Below, piece after piece: positions 18,801 through 25,893 of a stretch of 64,000 bases of DNA (positions are counted from its first letter, which is position 1; every line of letters begins with the position of its first letter). Made by a program: the position numbers and the translations under genes. The notes below the pieces were generated by a model. That model was not told where the DNA came from. It ran no database searches and worked only from the letters and a program-made list of their open reading frames with translations. The stretch comes from UBA6669 sp040382075 (GTDB lineage: Bacteria; Verrucomicrobiota; Verrucomicrobiia; Opitutales; Opitutaceae), in assembly GCA_040382075.1 (NCBI GenBank), contig JBEIGD010000008.1:1-64000 (forward strand). Reading direction: 5' to 3'.

Positions 18801-19269
18801 CCGGAAGCGAAGGATCCGACATCCGCCAGCTCATGCGACCGCCCCGATAGCGCGCCTCCACCGCGGCGTACTCGTGCCACCACGGTCCGCGCCCCTCCCG
18901 CACGATTCCAGCGGTGAACGTGCCGCGCCCCAGTTGGCGGACCAGAGGACGGTCGCCGGTCAACACCACGGCCCGGCCCGGGACGATGCCGTAGAGCGGA
19001 CGGTTGTTGAAGGCCGTGCGGTTGACCCCGACGATGTCGCCCCCAGAGGCGGCATAGCGCAGCTGGCCCGAGGCGAGGTACTCCGGCGTGAAGATCTGCC
19101 CCGGCTCGCGCCATGCGGGTTCCGGCGTCGGCGGAGCGGCGCGAAGGGCGGGCGTGGGGACGGGAGCGACCGCGAGGAGGGCGGACGCCACCAGCGCACC
19201 GAGGCACCCGCGGACCGAACGACGGCGAAGAGTAGCGGTACGCGGGCGAGGTGCCGGACGGCGGAGCAT
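15835..19269 (-). CDS. Large secreted glycan-active protein, DUF4450-like with an (alpha/alpha)6 domain
   Basis: The ATG at 19269 gives 1144 residues and an Arg-rich signal peptide (SVRGCLGALVASALLAVAPV). It avoids the upstream extension, which lacks protein-like character. The N-terminal part carries 'NNRPLYGIVPGRAVVLTGDRPLVRQL', which I associate with DUF4450 proteins of polysaccharide-utilisation loci. The middle (about 350-750) reads like a six-hairpin toroid (TPYDMYDTQTQFFDQTIQGW, DPDGDGLYESYINTLPTDSVWYNGGGSVEQ, IFNGDVWALALAYAQ). The C-terminal 350 residues are beta-rich. Glu/Asp-rich patches in the toroid could be catalytic, but I cannot assign them. Likely a periplasmic or secreted glycoside hydrolase. 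Family call is moderate. Confidence 0.72.
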   Translation of the reverse strand: MLRRPAPRPRTATLRRRSVRGCLGALVASALLAVAPVPTPALRAAPPTPEPAWREPGQIFTPEYLASGQLRYAASGGDIVGVNRTAFNNRPLYGIVPGRAVVLTGDRPLVRQLGRGTFTAGIVREGRGPWWHEYAAVEARYRGGRMSWRMSDPSLPGVRLRLEAVPLREVEGFALRLQAEGLRPGDQLVWMLGGPGSANRGSWDPVMRGNPHIVRQGDPRKPELGYGVMPEWSAGNTVRIEGSQVRLRTAEAPTLEFVGGPDRAGDVRVADASASESPARLAASAGGSLPAAGGVIPLAGGTATIHWRFATVEADAAVEQPDAAAAFADAWKHQAASERIVSETPDPFLDAALASVGHAIDALYHPRTTEFHHGTLSFNIPFLGWRVISGSTALGWHDRVAANAAVYFARQVTDAPDKERPDPDPVRLGAQQSAKSRFHGRGKIATPYDMYDTQTQFFDQTIQGWRATADPDLERGLRPALERHLEWARECFDPDGDGLYESYINTLPTDSVWYNGGGSVEQSAYVSTAHLAARDLARRAGDAAAAARHQQSADRIQRALREKLWLRERGHFGLYVEQEPPHRVHPDAWTLSQYLPIEAGLLAPIEALQALHYTEWALERIRLPYGGSLCQLSNWTPSKWSVRDIFNGDVWALALAYAQTGLADESWDLLRGALLETAYAGGMPGGFSHIAAGADFGDSVNMFPRAVVNGMFGYEPDYPNGVVRFRPALPTAWPSAALRSPDFSFRFRREGGIDRYTVTLTREAALDFRLPVRAERVARVTVDGTDVPWTVEPGFGCTWLRLRVTSRRSADIAIHVERRVAPEEAVAWSGRVGEPFSLPIAPGKLVGVQDPQGALTGVRVQDGRITGRWGERAGHFVAVAEMQVGELPQWRVGKGRIDDPGAAARAAEQTPRRAPPSARWATVDLRAQFNGDVRTLFQQAYRSPRPETVSLRLGTDGWSAWTFTHWGDKPPAIDLANVRALRDAAGDLVTPQGARFAVADDARNVAFTSRWDNWPRAVTVPVGRSAEAAWLLVAGSTFPMHFRIANAVLRFRYADGVEETLELVPPLNYWNLSSWGGLDYDYTVDAFALPKEPPPQVQLGKDCRAMVLSWRLRRDVPLASVTLETLSPEVVVGLMGVSLMNPDL

Positions 19270-19616
19270 TCGAGCAAGGCGCGTAGACGGGGAAACGGGA
19301 GAGACGTTCAAGCGAAGACGTGCGGAGGTGGTGACAGAACCCTCGCCGAGCACCGTGGGAGAGGCAACCTCTGCGTCGCGCCCTCGCACCCTGGAAACAC
19401 CCCGCTCCGCCGGGCCGGCGGGCTCCGGCTCGCTCACCCCTGCCCACGTTGGCAGTCGTCGGCGAGGCGCCCGCTTCGGAGTCCGGTTGTGCCGACGTTT
19501 CTGGCCAGTTTTTCTCGTTGAGGCACCGATCTCGCTTCCTTCATTGTCTCGGCACCGGCCGCGGCGCCCCCTCCGCACCCACGATCGCTACTCCGGCCCG
19601 GCCGCGAGCCCCCACC
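19270..19616. other. Divergent intergenic region
   Basis: 347 bases between the DUF4450-like gene and the Hcp-like gene. Several frames are open through it because of the GC content, but none resembles a protein. I see no clear operator or terminator. Confidence 0.5.
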
Positions 19617-20210
19617 ATGAAGAAATCGATCCTCGTCCTTGCTCTCAGCCTGCTCGGTGTTGTTCGGCTCACGGCCGGCAACATCTTTATCGCGCCGGTG
19701 AACGCCGGCAGCGGGCAGGTGCCCGCGGCCGCAAACTTCGGCGGAGAGAGCCTCGACTCCAAGAATCAGGGCTGGGCCGAGTTGGAGACGACCGCTTTTT
19801 CGTTCGACACCCTCGGTGCCGGCGCGGCCGCTGGCGCCGGCGCGGCGGCTCGCGGAGGGGGAGCAGGCAAGGTGACCGCCACGCCGTTCGTCATCGTCAA
19901 GCGACTGGACGGATCGAGCCAATTCTTCCTGTCGAACTGCCTCGCGAGCCGAATCATCCCGGTCCTGACCCTTGAATATGTGAAGCCGATCGGGGCACAG
20001 CGGTTAACCTACCAGACCATCACCCTGAAGGATGTGCGCGTGGCCTCGTTCAAGCAGAACGCGACCGCCGAGGCTGCCTCGCCGCTCGAGGAAATTGCGC
20101 TCACCTACAATTCGATCGAACTAAGTTACTACCGTATCGATGCCAGCGGCCGTTCCGTGCGGGTCCGGAACTACGGCTGGAACTTCGCAACCAATTCCCC
20201 GATCCCGTGA
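19617..20210 (+). CDS. Hcp-family (T6SS tube-like) protein with an N-terminal signal peptide
   Basis: A 197-residue protein. Residues 1-20 (MKKSILVLALSLLGVVRLTAG) are a Sec signal peptide, which classical Hcp lacks. The mature sequence follows the Hcp pattern: SLDSKNQGWAELETTAFSF, a Gly/Ala-rich loop, GKVTATPFVIVKRLDGSSQFFLSNCLASRIIPVLTLEYVK, a beta-rich core (YQTITLKDVRVASFKQNA), then LEEIALTYNSIELSYYRID ... YGWNFATN. No other type VI secretion gene is visible in the window. Exported Hcp-like proteins presumably have another role, such as an extracellular tube or matrix subunit (inference). Divergent from the DUF4450-like gene. Confidence 0.85.
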   Translation: MKKSILVLALSLLGVVRLTAGNIFIAPVNAGSGQVPAAANFGGESLDSKNQGWAELETTAFSFDTLGAGAAAGAGAAARGGGAGKVTATPFVIVKRLDGSSQFFLSNCLASRIIPVLTLEYVKPIGAQRLTYQTITLKDVRVASFKQNATAEAASPLEEIALTYNSIELSYYRIDASGRSVRVRNYGWNFATNSPIP

Positions 20211-20355
20211 TCCCGTCCCCGTGAACCAGCGCTGAGTGACGGGCGACGGGAGAAACCACGCGGTCCTGGAGGCCCCGGGGACCTACCGACATTTCATCCC
20301 TCCCCGCCGCTCGGGAGGCCGGAGTGCGACGCTGGAGCGTCGAGCCGGGACCGCA

Positions 20356-21864
20356 TTAGCTCCACAGCCCCAGGCGGCGCCCTTCCCAGTACGAAGCCAC
20401 GATGTTCTCCGGCATTTCGCTGCTGAGGAAACGGGTGAAATAGTTCACCTCCGCCGGCACCTGCCGGCCATCGGGATCGGAAATCCAGAGCAGATGCCTC
20501 GGCCGGAGCCGCTGCAGCGTGGTCGCCGCGAACGTGGCCGCCTCGTCGCGCAGGTCGGGGCAGTGCCGGGCCACCACGAGGGCGGTCCACTGGAAACGCG
20601 CCAGGCAATCGCCGTAGACCCACTTGGACGCGAAGGACAGCATCGGATGCCCCCCGAACCACTCCTCCCGCGGCAGGCGTCGCGTCATTTCCACCGGTCG
20701 CCAGCTGCGATCCCGCGAGGACACGAGGAACCAGTACAAGTAGTTCCAGTGAACGGGGTCGAATCCAACCGTATGGTCAGCCCACCAGAGCGCGAGCACC
20801 CGGCGAAGCTCCTCCTGTGGAAAAAGGTCGGGCACGCACTCGTGGATGATCGACGCCGCGATGGCGGTGAACTGGGAGTGCTGGATCTGCTCCCAGTGCG
20901 CGAACTCCCCCTCGGCAACGCGGGCACCGGCGATCACGTCCCAGCGCTTCGCTGTGTACGAGCCCTCGCGGAACTGATCGATGATCGCATCCAGGCGAGC
21001 CCGCTTCTGCCAGATGCCGGAACGAACGACGAACTGGTAAGCCTCGCGGTACTTCGCCTCGCCCGTGACGCGGTAGGCGGCCGCCACGAGCGCGGCCATG
21101 ATCGCATTGTAGTCGGAGCCATCCAGACGGTTGTTCCACTTGCCGCCGCTCCGGTTGAAAATCGTGTAGTCGACGCGAATCTGATAGTCGGCGATCGCCT
21201 TCAGCATGTCGCGGATCTCGGCCCGCTCCGCGGCGCTGGCCACCGGGAGAAACGACCACAATCCCCACAACAGGTGCAGGTACTGGTCTCCCGTGGTGTG
21301 GACGGAGTACTCGAAGTGGAACGGCTTCCCCATGAAGCCGGGGACGCCCGCATCGACCCCGAATTGGAAGACCCGTCGCAGCGACCCGTAGGCCCGGCGC
21401 GCCGCGGCCAGCGCCCCCTCCTCGCCGCTGGCCTGATAGCGAATGCTCTGCGCCGCGAGGTGCGACCCCGAGCACGTGATCGAGTTCTCGTTGTTGAAGA
21501 AGTCCGTGATCGACTTGAAGTGATGGCCGAAGTTGAAGCTGAACTGATCCATGCCCGCCATGTCGGCCTCGGTCACCGGACGAAGGCCCTCGCGGGATAC
21601 GTACGGCATGCAGACCATGATTCCGCTCGGATGACGCCGAGCCAAGGCCGTCAGGTGCTCGACCCGACGGGCTTTCTCCTCCGGCGACTGACGCTGAAAG
21701 TCCGGCAAGAGCGCATCCAGCGAGCTGGAAACCTCGTCGTCCGTTTCGCCGCCGCGCATGCGGTGGACGGGCCAGAGCAAACCGGCGCTCGTTGTCGCCA
21801 TGGCTTTCAGAAAGGCGCGACGGTCGGGGACGAAATGCGGAGCGGTCATGAGGGAATCGGTCAT
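20356..21864 (-). CDS. Tat-exported all-alpha protein of unknown function
   Basis: The ATG at 21864 gives 502 residues with a twin-arginine signal (DRRAFLKAMATTSAG, Arg15-Arg16); a second ATG at 21849 is possible. The mature protein is helical and aromatic-rich (FFNNENSITCSGSHLAAQSIRYQ, YLHLLWGLWSFLPV, FDPVHWNYLYWFLV, FASKWVYGDCLARFQWTALVVARHCPDL), consistent with an (alpha/alpha) toroid. I cannot name a family. It ends in a convergent arrangement with the Hcp-like gene and starts divergently from the radical SAM gene. General character matches the protein at 8218-9624, but I cannot demonstrate homology by eye. Confidence 0.72.
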   Translation of the reverse strand: MTDSLMTAPHFVPDRRAFLKAMATTSAGLLWPVHRMRGGETDDEVSSSLDALLPDFQRQSPEEKARRVEHLTALARRHPSGIMVCMPYVSREGLRPVTEADMAGMDQFSFNFGHHFKSITDFFNNENSITCSGSHLAAQSIRYQASGEEGALAAARRAYGSLRRVFQFGVDAGVPGFMGKPFHFEYSVHTTGDQYLHLLWGLWSFLPVASAAERAEIRDMLKAIADYQIRVDYTIFNRSGGKWNNRLDGSDYNAIMAALVAAAYRVTGEAKYREAYQFVVRSGIWQKRARLDAIIDQFREGSYTAKRWDVIAGARVAEGEFAHWEQIQHSQFTAIAASIIHECVPDLFPQEELRRVLALWWADHTVGFDPVHWNYLYWFLVSSRDRSWRPVEMTRRLPREEWFGGHPMLSFASKWVYGDCLARFQWTALVVARHCPDLRDEAATFAATTLQRLRPRHLLWISDPDGRQVPAEVNYFTRFLSSEMPENIVASYWEGRRLGLWS

Positions 21865-22087
21865 CGCGGCTGGGGTTGAGCGTGAAGAAAAGTGCGGACG
21901 GGGTGGCATCGGGAGCCGGCACCTTCGAGTACATCCGCAGCGTGGACGAATGCGGCGGCGCCGGCAAGGACTCTGCCCGAACAGCGCTGCGCCGCAGGGA
22001 GCCCGCGCTGCGCTCCGGGCCCGACGCAGCGGAGGCTTGCTCCGGCTCGGACTTTGCGTCCTCGTCGAGCTAAGTCTCCTCGCGCCC

Positions 22088-23374
22088 GTGCCCGACTCCC
22101 CCACCCACCCGCCGGAACGCGTCGCAAAGGCGCCGTTCCACCTGATGACCAAACCGGTGGGGTCGCTCTGCAACCTTAACTGCAGCTACTGCTACTATCT
22201 CGAAAAAGCCCACCTCTATCCCGACACCTCCAACTTCCGCATGCGCCCGGAGGTGCTTGAGACCTACATTCGCGAATACATCGCCGCCCAGCCCGGCCCG
22301 ACGGTCAGCTTCGCCTGGCAGGGCGGCGAGCCGACCCTCCTGGGCGTGGACTTCTTCCGTCAGGCGGTCGCGCTCCAGCAGCGCTACGCCCACGGCAAGA
22401 CGATCGAGAACGCGTTCCAGACCAACGGTGTGCTGCTCGACGATGCGTGGGGCGCTTTCCTCGCCGAGAACCGCTTCCTCGTCGGCGTCAGCCTCGACGG
22501 ACCCCGCGCCCTGCACGATGCCCACCGCGTGGATCGAGGCAACGCACCTACCTTCGACCGCGTACTCGCCGGGGTCGCAGTGCTGAAGAAACATGCGGTC
22601 GATTTCAACACCCTCACGACGGTCCACCGGGCCAACGTAACCCAACCCCTGGAGGTGTACCGCTTCCTGCGCGAGGTGGGGTCCGGCTACCTGCAGTTCA
22701 TCCCGATTGTCGAGCGGGCTGCCCCGGAAACGGAGACACGGGGCCTCTGGCTCGCCGAGCCTCCGGACTCCGATGGAGCGAGTGGCCTCGACCGACAGGT
22801 GACGCCGTGGAGCGTGCGACCGGCCGAGTACGGGAACTTCCTCTGCCGCATCTTCGACGAGTGGGTGCAGCGGGATGTGGGACGCGTCTTCGTGCAACAC
22901 TTTGATGCCGCGCTCGCGAACTGGACGGGCAATCCCGCCGGGATCTGCGTGTTCTCACCGACCTGCGGCCGGGCGCTCGCGGTGGAGCACAACGGGGATG
23001 TCTACAGCTGCGATCATTACGTCTATCCGCGCTACCGCCTCGGCAACCTCATGAACGAGTCACTGGCCGGGATGGTAGATTCGCCGGACCAGCGCGCCTT
23101 TGGCGATGCCAAGGCGGCGACGCTTCCCGCCTACTGTCGGTCATGCTCCGTGCGGTTCGCGTGCCATGGCGAATGCCCGAAGCACCGCTTCATCACCACC
23201 CCGGACGGGGAGCCGGGACTGAATTATCTCTGCGCCGGCTACAAGCGCTTCTTCCAGCACATCGATTCACCGATGCGCACCATGGCGGCGCTGCTTGCCA
23301 GCAACCGTGCACCGGCGGACATCATGAGGATTCCGCGTCGCGACTGGATACGGAGCGCGCTGCCCAAGACCTGA
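22088..23374 (+). CDS. Anaerobic sulfatase-maturating enzyme-like radical SAM/SPASM protein
   Basis: A GTG at 22088 gives 428 residues, close to the usual family length; an ATG at 22145 would cut too near the cluster. The radical SAM cluster is Cys28-x3-Cys32-x2-Cys35 (SLCNLNCSYCYYLEK), followed by SFAWQGGEPTLLG and VGVSLDGP. The C-terminal SPASM domain contains CGRALAVEHNGDVYSCDHYVYPRYRLGNL and CRSCSVRFACHGECPKHRF, matching anSME. These enzymes oxidise an active-site Cys or Ser of type I sulfatases to formylglycine in the cytoplasm. No sulfatase gene is present in the window, so its clients are elsewhere. Divergent from the Tat-exported helical protein. Confidence 0.88.
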   Translation: MPDSPTHPPERVAKAPFHLMTKPVGSLCNLNCSYCYYLEKAHLYPDTSNFRMRPEVLETYIREYIAAQPGPTVSFAWQGGEPTLLGVDFFRQAVALQQRYAHGKTIENAFQTNGVLLDDAWGAFLAENRFLVGVSLDGPRALHDAHRVDRGNAPTFDRVLAGVAVLKKHAVDFNTLTTVHRANVTQPLEVYRFLREVGSGYLQFIPIVERAAPETETRGLWLAEPPDSDGASGLDRQVTPWSVRPAEYGNFLCRIFDEWVQRDVGRVFVQHFDAALANWTGNPAGICVFSPTCGRALAVEHNGDVYSCDHYVYPRYRLGNLMNESLAGMVDSPDQRAFGDAKAATLPAYCRSCSVRFACHGECPKHRFITTPDGEPGLNYLCAGYKRFFQHIDSPMRTMAALLASNRAPADIMRIPRRDWIRSALPKT

Positions 23375-23480
23375 GCGGCTTCGACGCGGTCCAAAGCAAA
23401 ACTGATTCGCATGGATCAGGCGTCGCGCTAGTGGAGTGCGCGACCCGGGCCATGGGGAGGAGCCAATCGGCCAGCCAGAC

Positions 23481-24008
23481 TCACCGCGACGTCGCCGCCT
23501 GCTGCGGCACGCGGCGGAGCCGGGTGATGTCGTAACCCTGGCCCTTCAACTCATCGACCAATGCCGTGTAGTCCGACTCGGCGATCGTCGGCGTTCGCGC
23601 CATGATCCAGACGTAGTCGCGCTTGTTCCGGCCGATGACCGTGCGGCTGTAGTCGGGCGACAGATGCGTGATGAGAAACTCCGACTTCAGCGGCCAGACG
23701 AACTGCATCCGCCATTCGGACTTATGGACTGGGTCGATGACAAAGCCACGCGGGCGGTACTCCTTCCGCGGACCATCGAAGCTCCCCTTGTTGAAGGTGA
23801 AGATCGTCTGGATCGTGCCATCAGGCTGCAGCCGGTAATCTTCAATCGCGTTGTACGCCTCCGTCTCGATGAACGTCGGGATGCACGCGATCACGTACCA
23901 AGGACCCATGAAACGTGGCAGGTCCACGTTTTCGACCGTCTTGAGGGGCGGCAACGCAGTGGTGCAGCCGGTGAGAAACAACGCCAGCAGAGGAACGAGC
24001 GGCTTCAT
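23481..24008 (-). CDS. blc: Outer-membrane lipoprotein lipocalin (Blc-like)
   Basis: The ATG at 24008 gives 175 residues with a lipoprotein signal and lipobox LFLTGC (Cys15). The lipocalin hallmark appears near residue 33 as RFMGPWYVIACIPTFIE, followed by NAIEDYRLQPDGTIQTIFTFNKG, WPLKSEFLITHLSPDYSRTVIGRNKRDYVWIMARTPTI and a C-terminal helix (YTALVDELKGQGYDI). Bacterial lipocalins bind fatty acids or lysophospholipids at the outer membrane. It lies 73 bases downstream of the GH28-like gene and may be the last gene of that run. Confidence 0.9.
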   Translation of the reverse strand: MKPLVPLLALFLTGCTTALPPLKTVENVDLPRFMGPWYVIACIPTFIETEAYNAIEDYRLQPDGTIQTIFTFNKGSFDGPRKEYRPRGFVIDPVHKSEWRMQFVWPLKSEFLITHLSPDYSRTVIGRNKRDYVWIMARTPTIAESDYTALVDELKGQGYDITRLRRVPQQAATSR

Positions 24009-24081
24009 TAGGTAGCTTATCCGAACTTGGCGCGATCGCAACCCACGTTGACACAGCGCCGCCGGATGGAGCGCGCGCGGA

Positions 24082-25749
24082 TCAGCGCCGCACCACCGCC
24101 GGTGCCACCCCGGGCCCGAAACTCAAGGGCTCCTTCGCCCGCGAGAGATCGCAGCCCTGGAGGACCACGTCGGACGTCGCACCATCAAGCCGAAGGAACC
24201 CCGGCGTCCCCACCCCGGCTGACAACCCGATCAGGTCGGCGCCACGGACGTCCCGCAATCGGATCACCGGATCGCTGTCCGGCAGCGTCCGGGCCTGCCA
24301 TCCAACGATGCGAAGATCCTCCACCTGATCGCAAAAGATGGACGAGCGATGGTCCACGGTTCGAAAATCGGTGGAGACGGTGTCGAGAGTGAGCCCGCGC
24401 ACGTGCCGCGCATAGAGCCCATAGGCAGGAAGGGAGCCGAACATGGAGTACTCGGGATAGTCGTGGAGATTTTCGGGAATCGCCGCCTCCCCCAGTCCGA
24501 GCGTCTGATCGCGGGGCTGCTCCCGCAGGCTGACGATGCGGATGTTACTCAGCGTGACGTCCTCGACCGGGTGACCCGGCAGGCCGGAGATCGAACTGCC
24601 CAGAGGCCGCCCATCCCAGGGAGTGTAGATCTGGGCAACGACATTGTTGATGAGGACGTTCTTCAGGGAACCCACGGCATGGTGCTCTGGGCGCATCCAG
24701 GCCCGGCCGCGATCGCCGAGCCGGATGAAGAAGGCGGCGCCCGCCTCGTACATCACGATGTTGTTCACCGCGATTCCGTCCATGTGACCGCCATCCACGA
24801 TCTGCAGCGCGATCCCCGCGGCCCCCACCTTTCGCATCACGATGTTCGAGAGGGCGATGTTCTTGAAGCCGCCGTTCGACGCCGTACCCATCTTGATCCC
24901 GTTGACCAGAGAGGAAATGACGTTGTTGCTGATCACGATGTCCTCGCAGTCGCGATAGCTCGCCTTGAGGCAGATGGCGTCGTCGCCGGTGTTGAAGGAC
25001 GAATTCACCACCCGCACGCGACGCGAGCCGTCGATGTCGATACCATCGTTGTTTCGATCCAGCGCCGGGCTATCGACCGTGATGCCATCCACGAGGACGT
25101 CTTCGCAGTCGAGATAGTCTTGGGCCCAAAAGGCGAGGTTGCGGAATGAGATCCCGCTCACGCGGACGTTCCGACACTGGATGAAACTGAGTCCATAGGG
25201 ACGACGTGAATGGGCCTCTTGGCGCGTCAGACCCCGCCGGATCAGCTCAGCCTTGGAGAAGTTCGGGTGATCTCCCGAGCCATCGATGACTCCGCGACCT
25301 TCAATGGCGACATTCTCAAGGCCGATCGCCTGGATGAGACTATGCCGACCGTACTCGAAACGCGTCGGATAGACCGGAAGCAGCCGCCGAAACTCGATGG
25401 TGTCCGTCGGTGTCGGTGGCGCCGCCTCCGGGTAATCAGACAACTCGGTGCTGCCGATCAACACCGCGCCCGCTTCCAGCCGGAGCGTGACATGGCTGCG
25501 CAGGGTGACGGTGCCGCAGCGATAACGGCCAGCCGGGACGACGACGCTCCCGCCTCCGGCGGCGGCCGCCGCTTCGATGGCGCGATTGATGGCCGCGGAG
25601 TCCAGGGTGGTTCCGTCCCCGCGGGCGCCGTAGTCCCGGACATCATGGACCAGGGCTGGACGCTCGGCGGAGCCCGTGGCGCTCAGCGGGAGGGCCGAGC
25701 CGAGGCAACCGAGGAGGAGGAGGAGGAGGCGGGAAAGGAACGAGATCAT
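24082..25749 (-). CDS. Secreted GH28-like (polygalacturonase-fold) glycosidase with altered active site
   Basis: The ATG at 25749 gives 555 residues; a TTG two codons earlier is less likely. The signal peptide is MISFLSRLLLLLLGCLGSALPLSA. The N-terminal 'VRDYGARGDGTTLDSAAINRAIEAAAAAGGGSVVVPAGRY' is the classic GH28/pectate-lyase-3 start. Of the GH28 motifs, NxDG is present (NNDGID, about 233-238) and GDDAI is present (about 255-259). The expected GHG histidine motif reads NGIKMG, and the RIK motif reads ALQI. The fold is therefore clear, but the catalytic set is incomplete; substrate or mechanism may differ. Part of the minus-strand run behind the TonB receptor. Confidence 0.85.
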   Translation of the reverse strand: MISFLSRLLLLLLGCLGSALPLSATGSAERPALVHDVRDYGARGDGTTLDSAAINRAIEAAAAAGGGSVVVPAGRYRCGTVTLRSHVTLRLEAGAVLIGSTELSDYPEAAPPTPTDTIEFRRLLPVYPTRFEYGRHSLIQAIGLENVAIEGRGVIDGSGDHPNFSKAELIRRGLTRQEAHSRRPYGLSFIQCRNVRVSGISFRNLAFWAQDYLDCEDVLVDGITVDSPALDRNNDGIDIDGSRRVRVVNSSFNTGDDAICLKASYRDCEDIVISNNVISSLVNGIKMGTASNGGFKNIALSNIVMRKVGAAGIALQIVDGGHMDGIAVNNIVMYEAGAAFFIRLGDRGRAWMRPEHHAVGSLKNVLINNVVAQIYTPWDGRPLGSSISGLPGHPVEDVTLSNIRIVSLREQPRDQTLGLGEAAIPENLHDYPEYSMFGSLPAYGLYARHVRGLTLDTVSTDFRTVDHRSSIFCDQVEDLRIVGWQARTLPDSDPVIRLRDVRGADLIGLSAGVGTPGFLRLDGATSDVVLQGCDLSRAKEPLSFGPGVAPAVVRR

Positions 25750-25893
25750 GGGCAAGGGAATTTCAGCGGGTCGGAAGTCAGAAGGGGACGGGCCCGGGCC
25801 GCCTCGACCTCGCTGCCGGTCCCGAGGCCGGGGCGGGGAGCCGGACTGGCGCGGTGCGCTGCGGCCGACGACGCCACGGACCCGGTGCCGCGC

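Noticed and set aside
16294..19521. A 1075-codon open frame on the plus strand opposite the DUF4450-like gene
   Set aside because: Arg/Gly/Pro-rich composition with no domain pattern. It is an antisense shadow of a GC-rich gene whose minus-strand product has a signal peptide and protein-like repeats.
19617..20210. Evidence for a type VI secretion locus
   Set aside because: Only an Hcp-like gene is present; no sheath, baseplate, VgrG, ClpV or membrane-complex genes are in the window.
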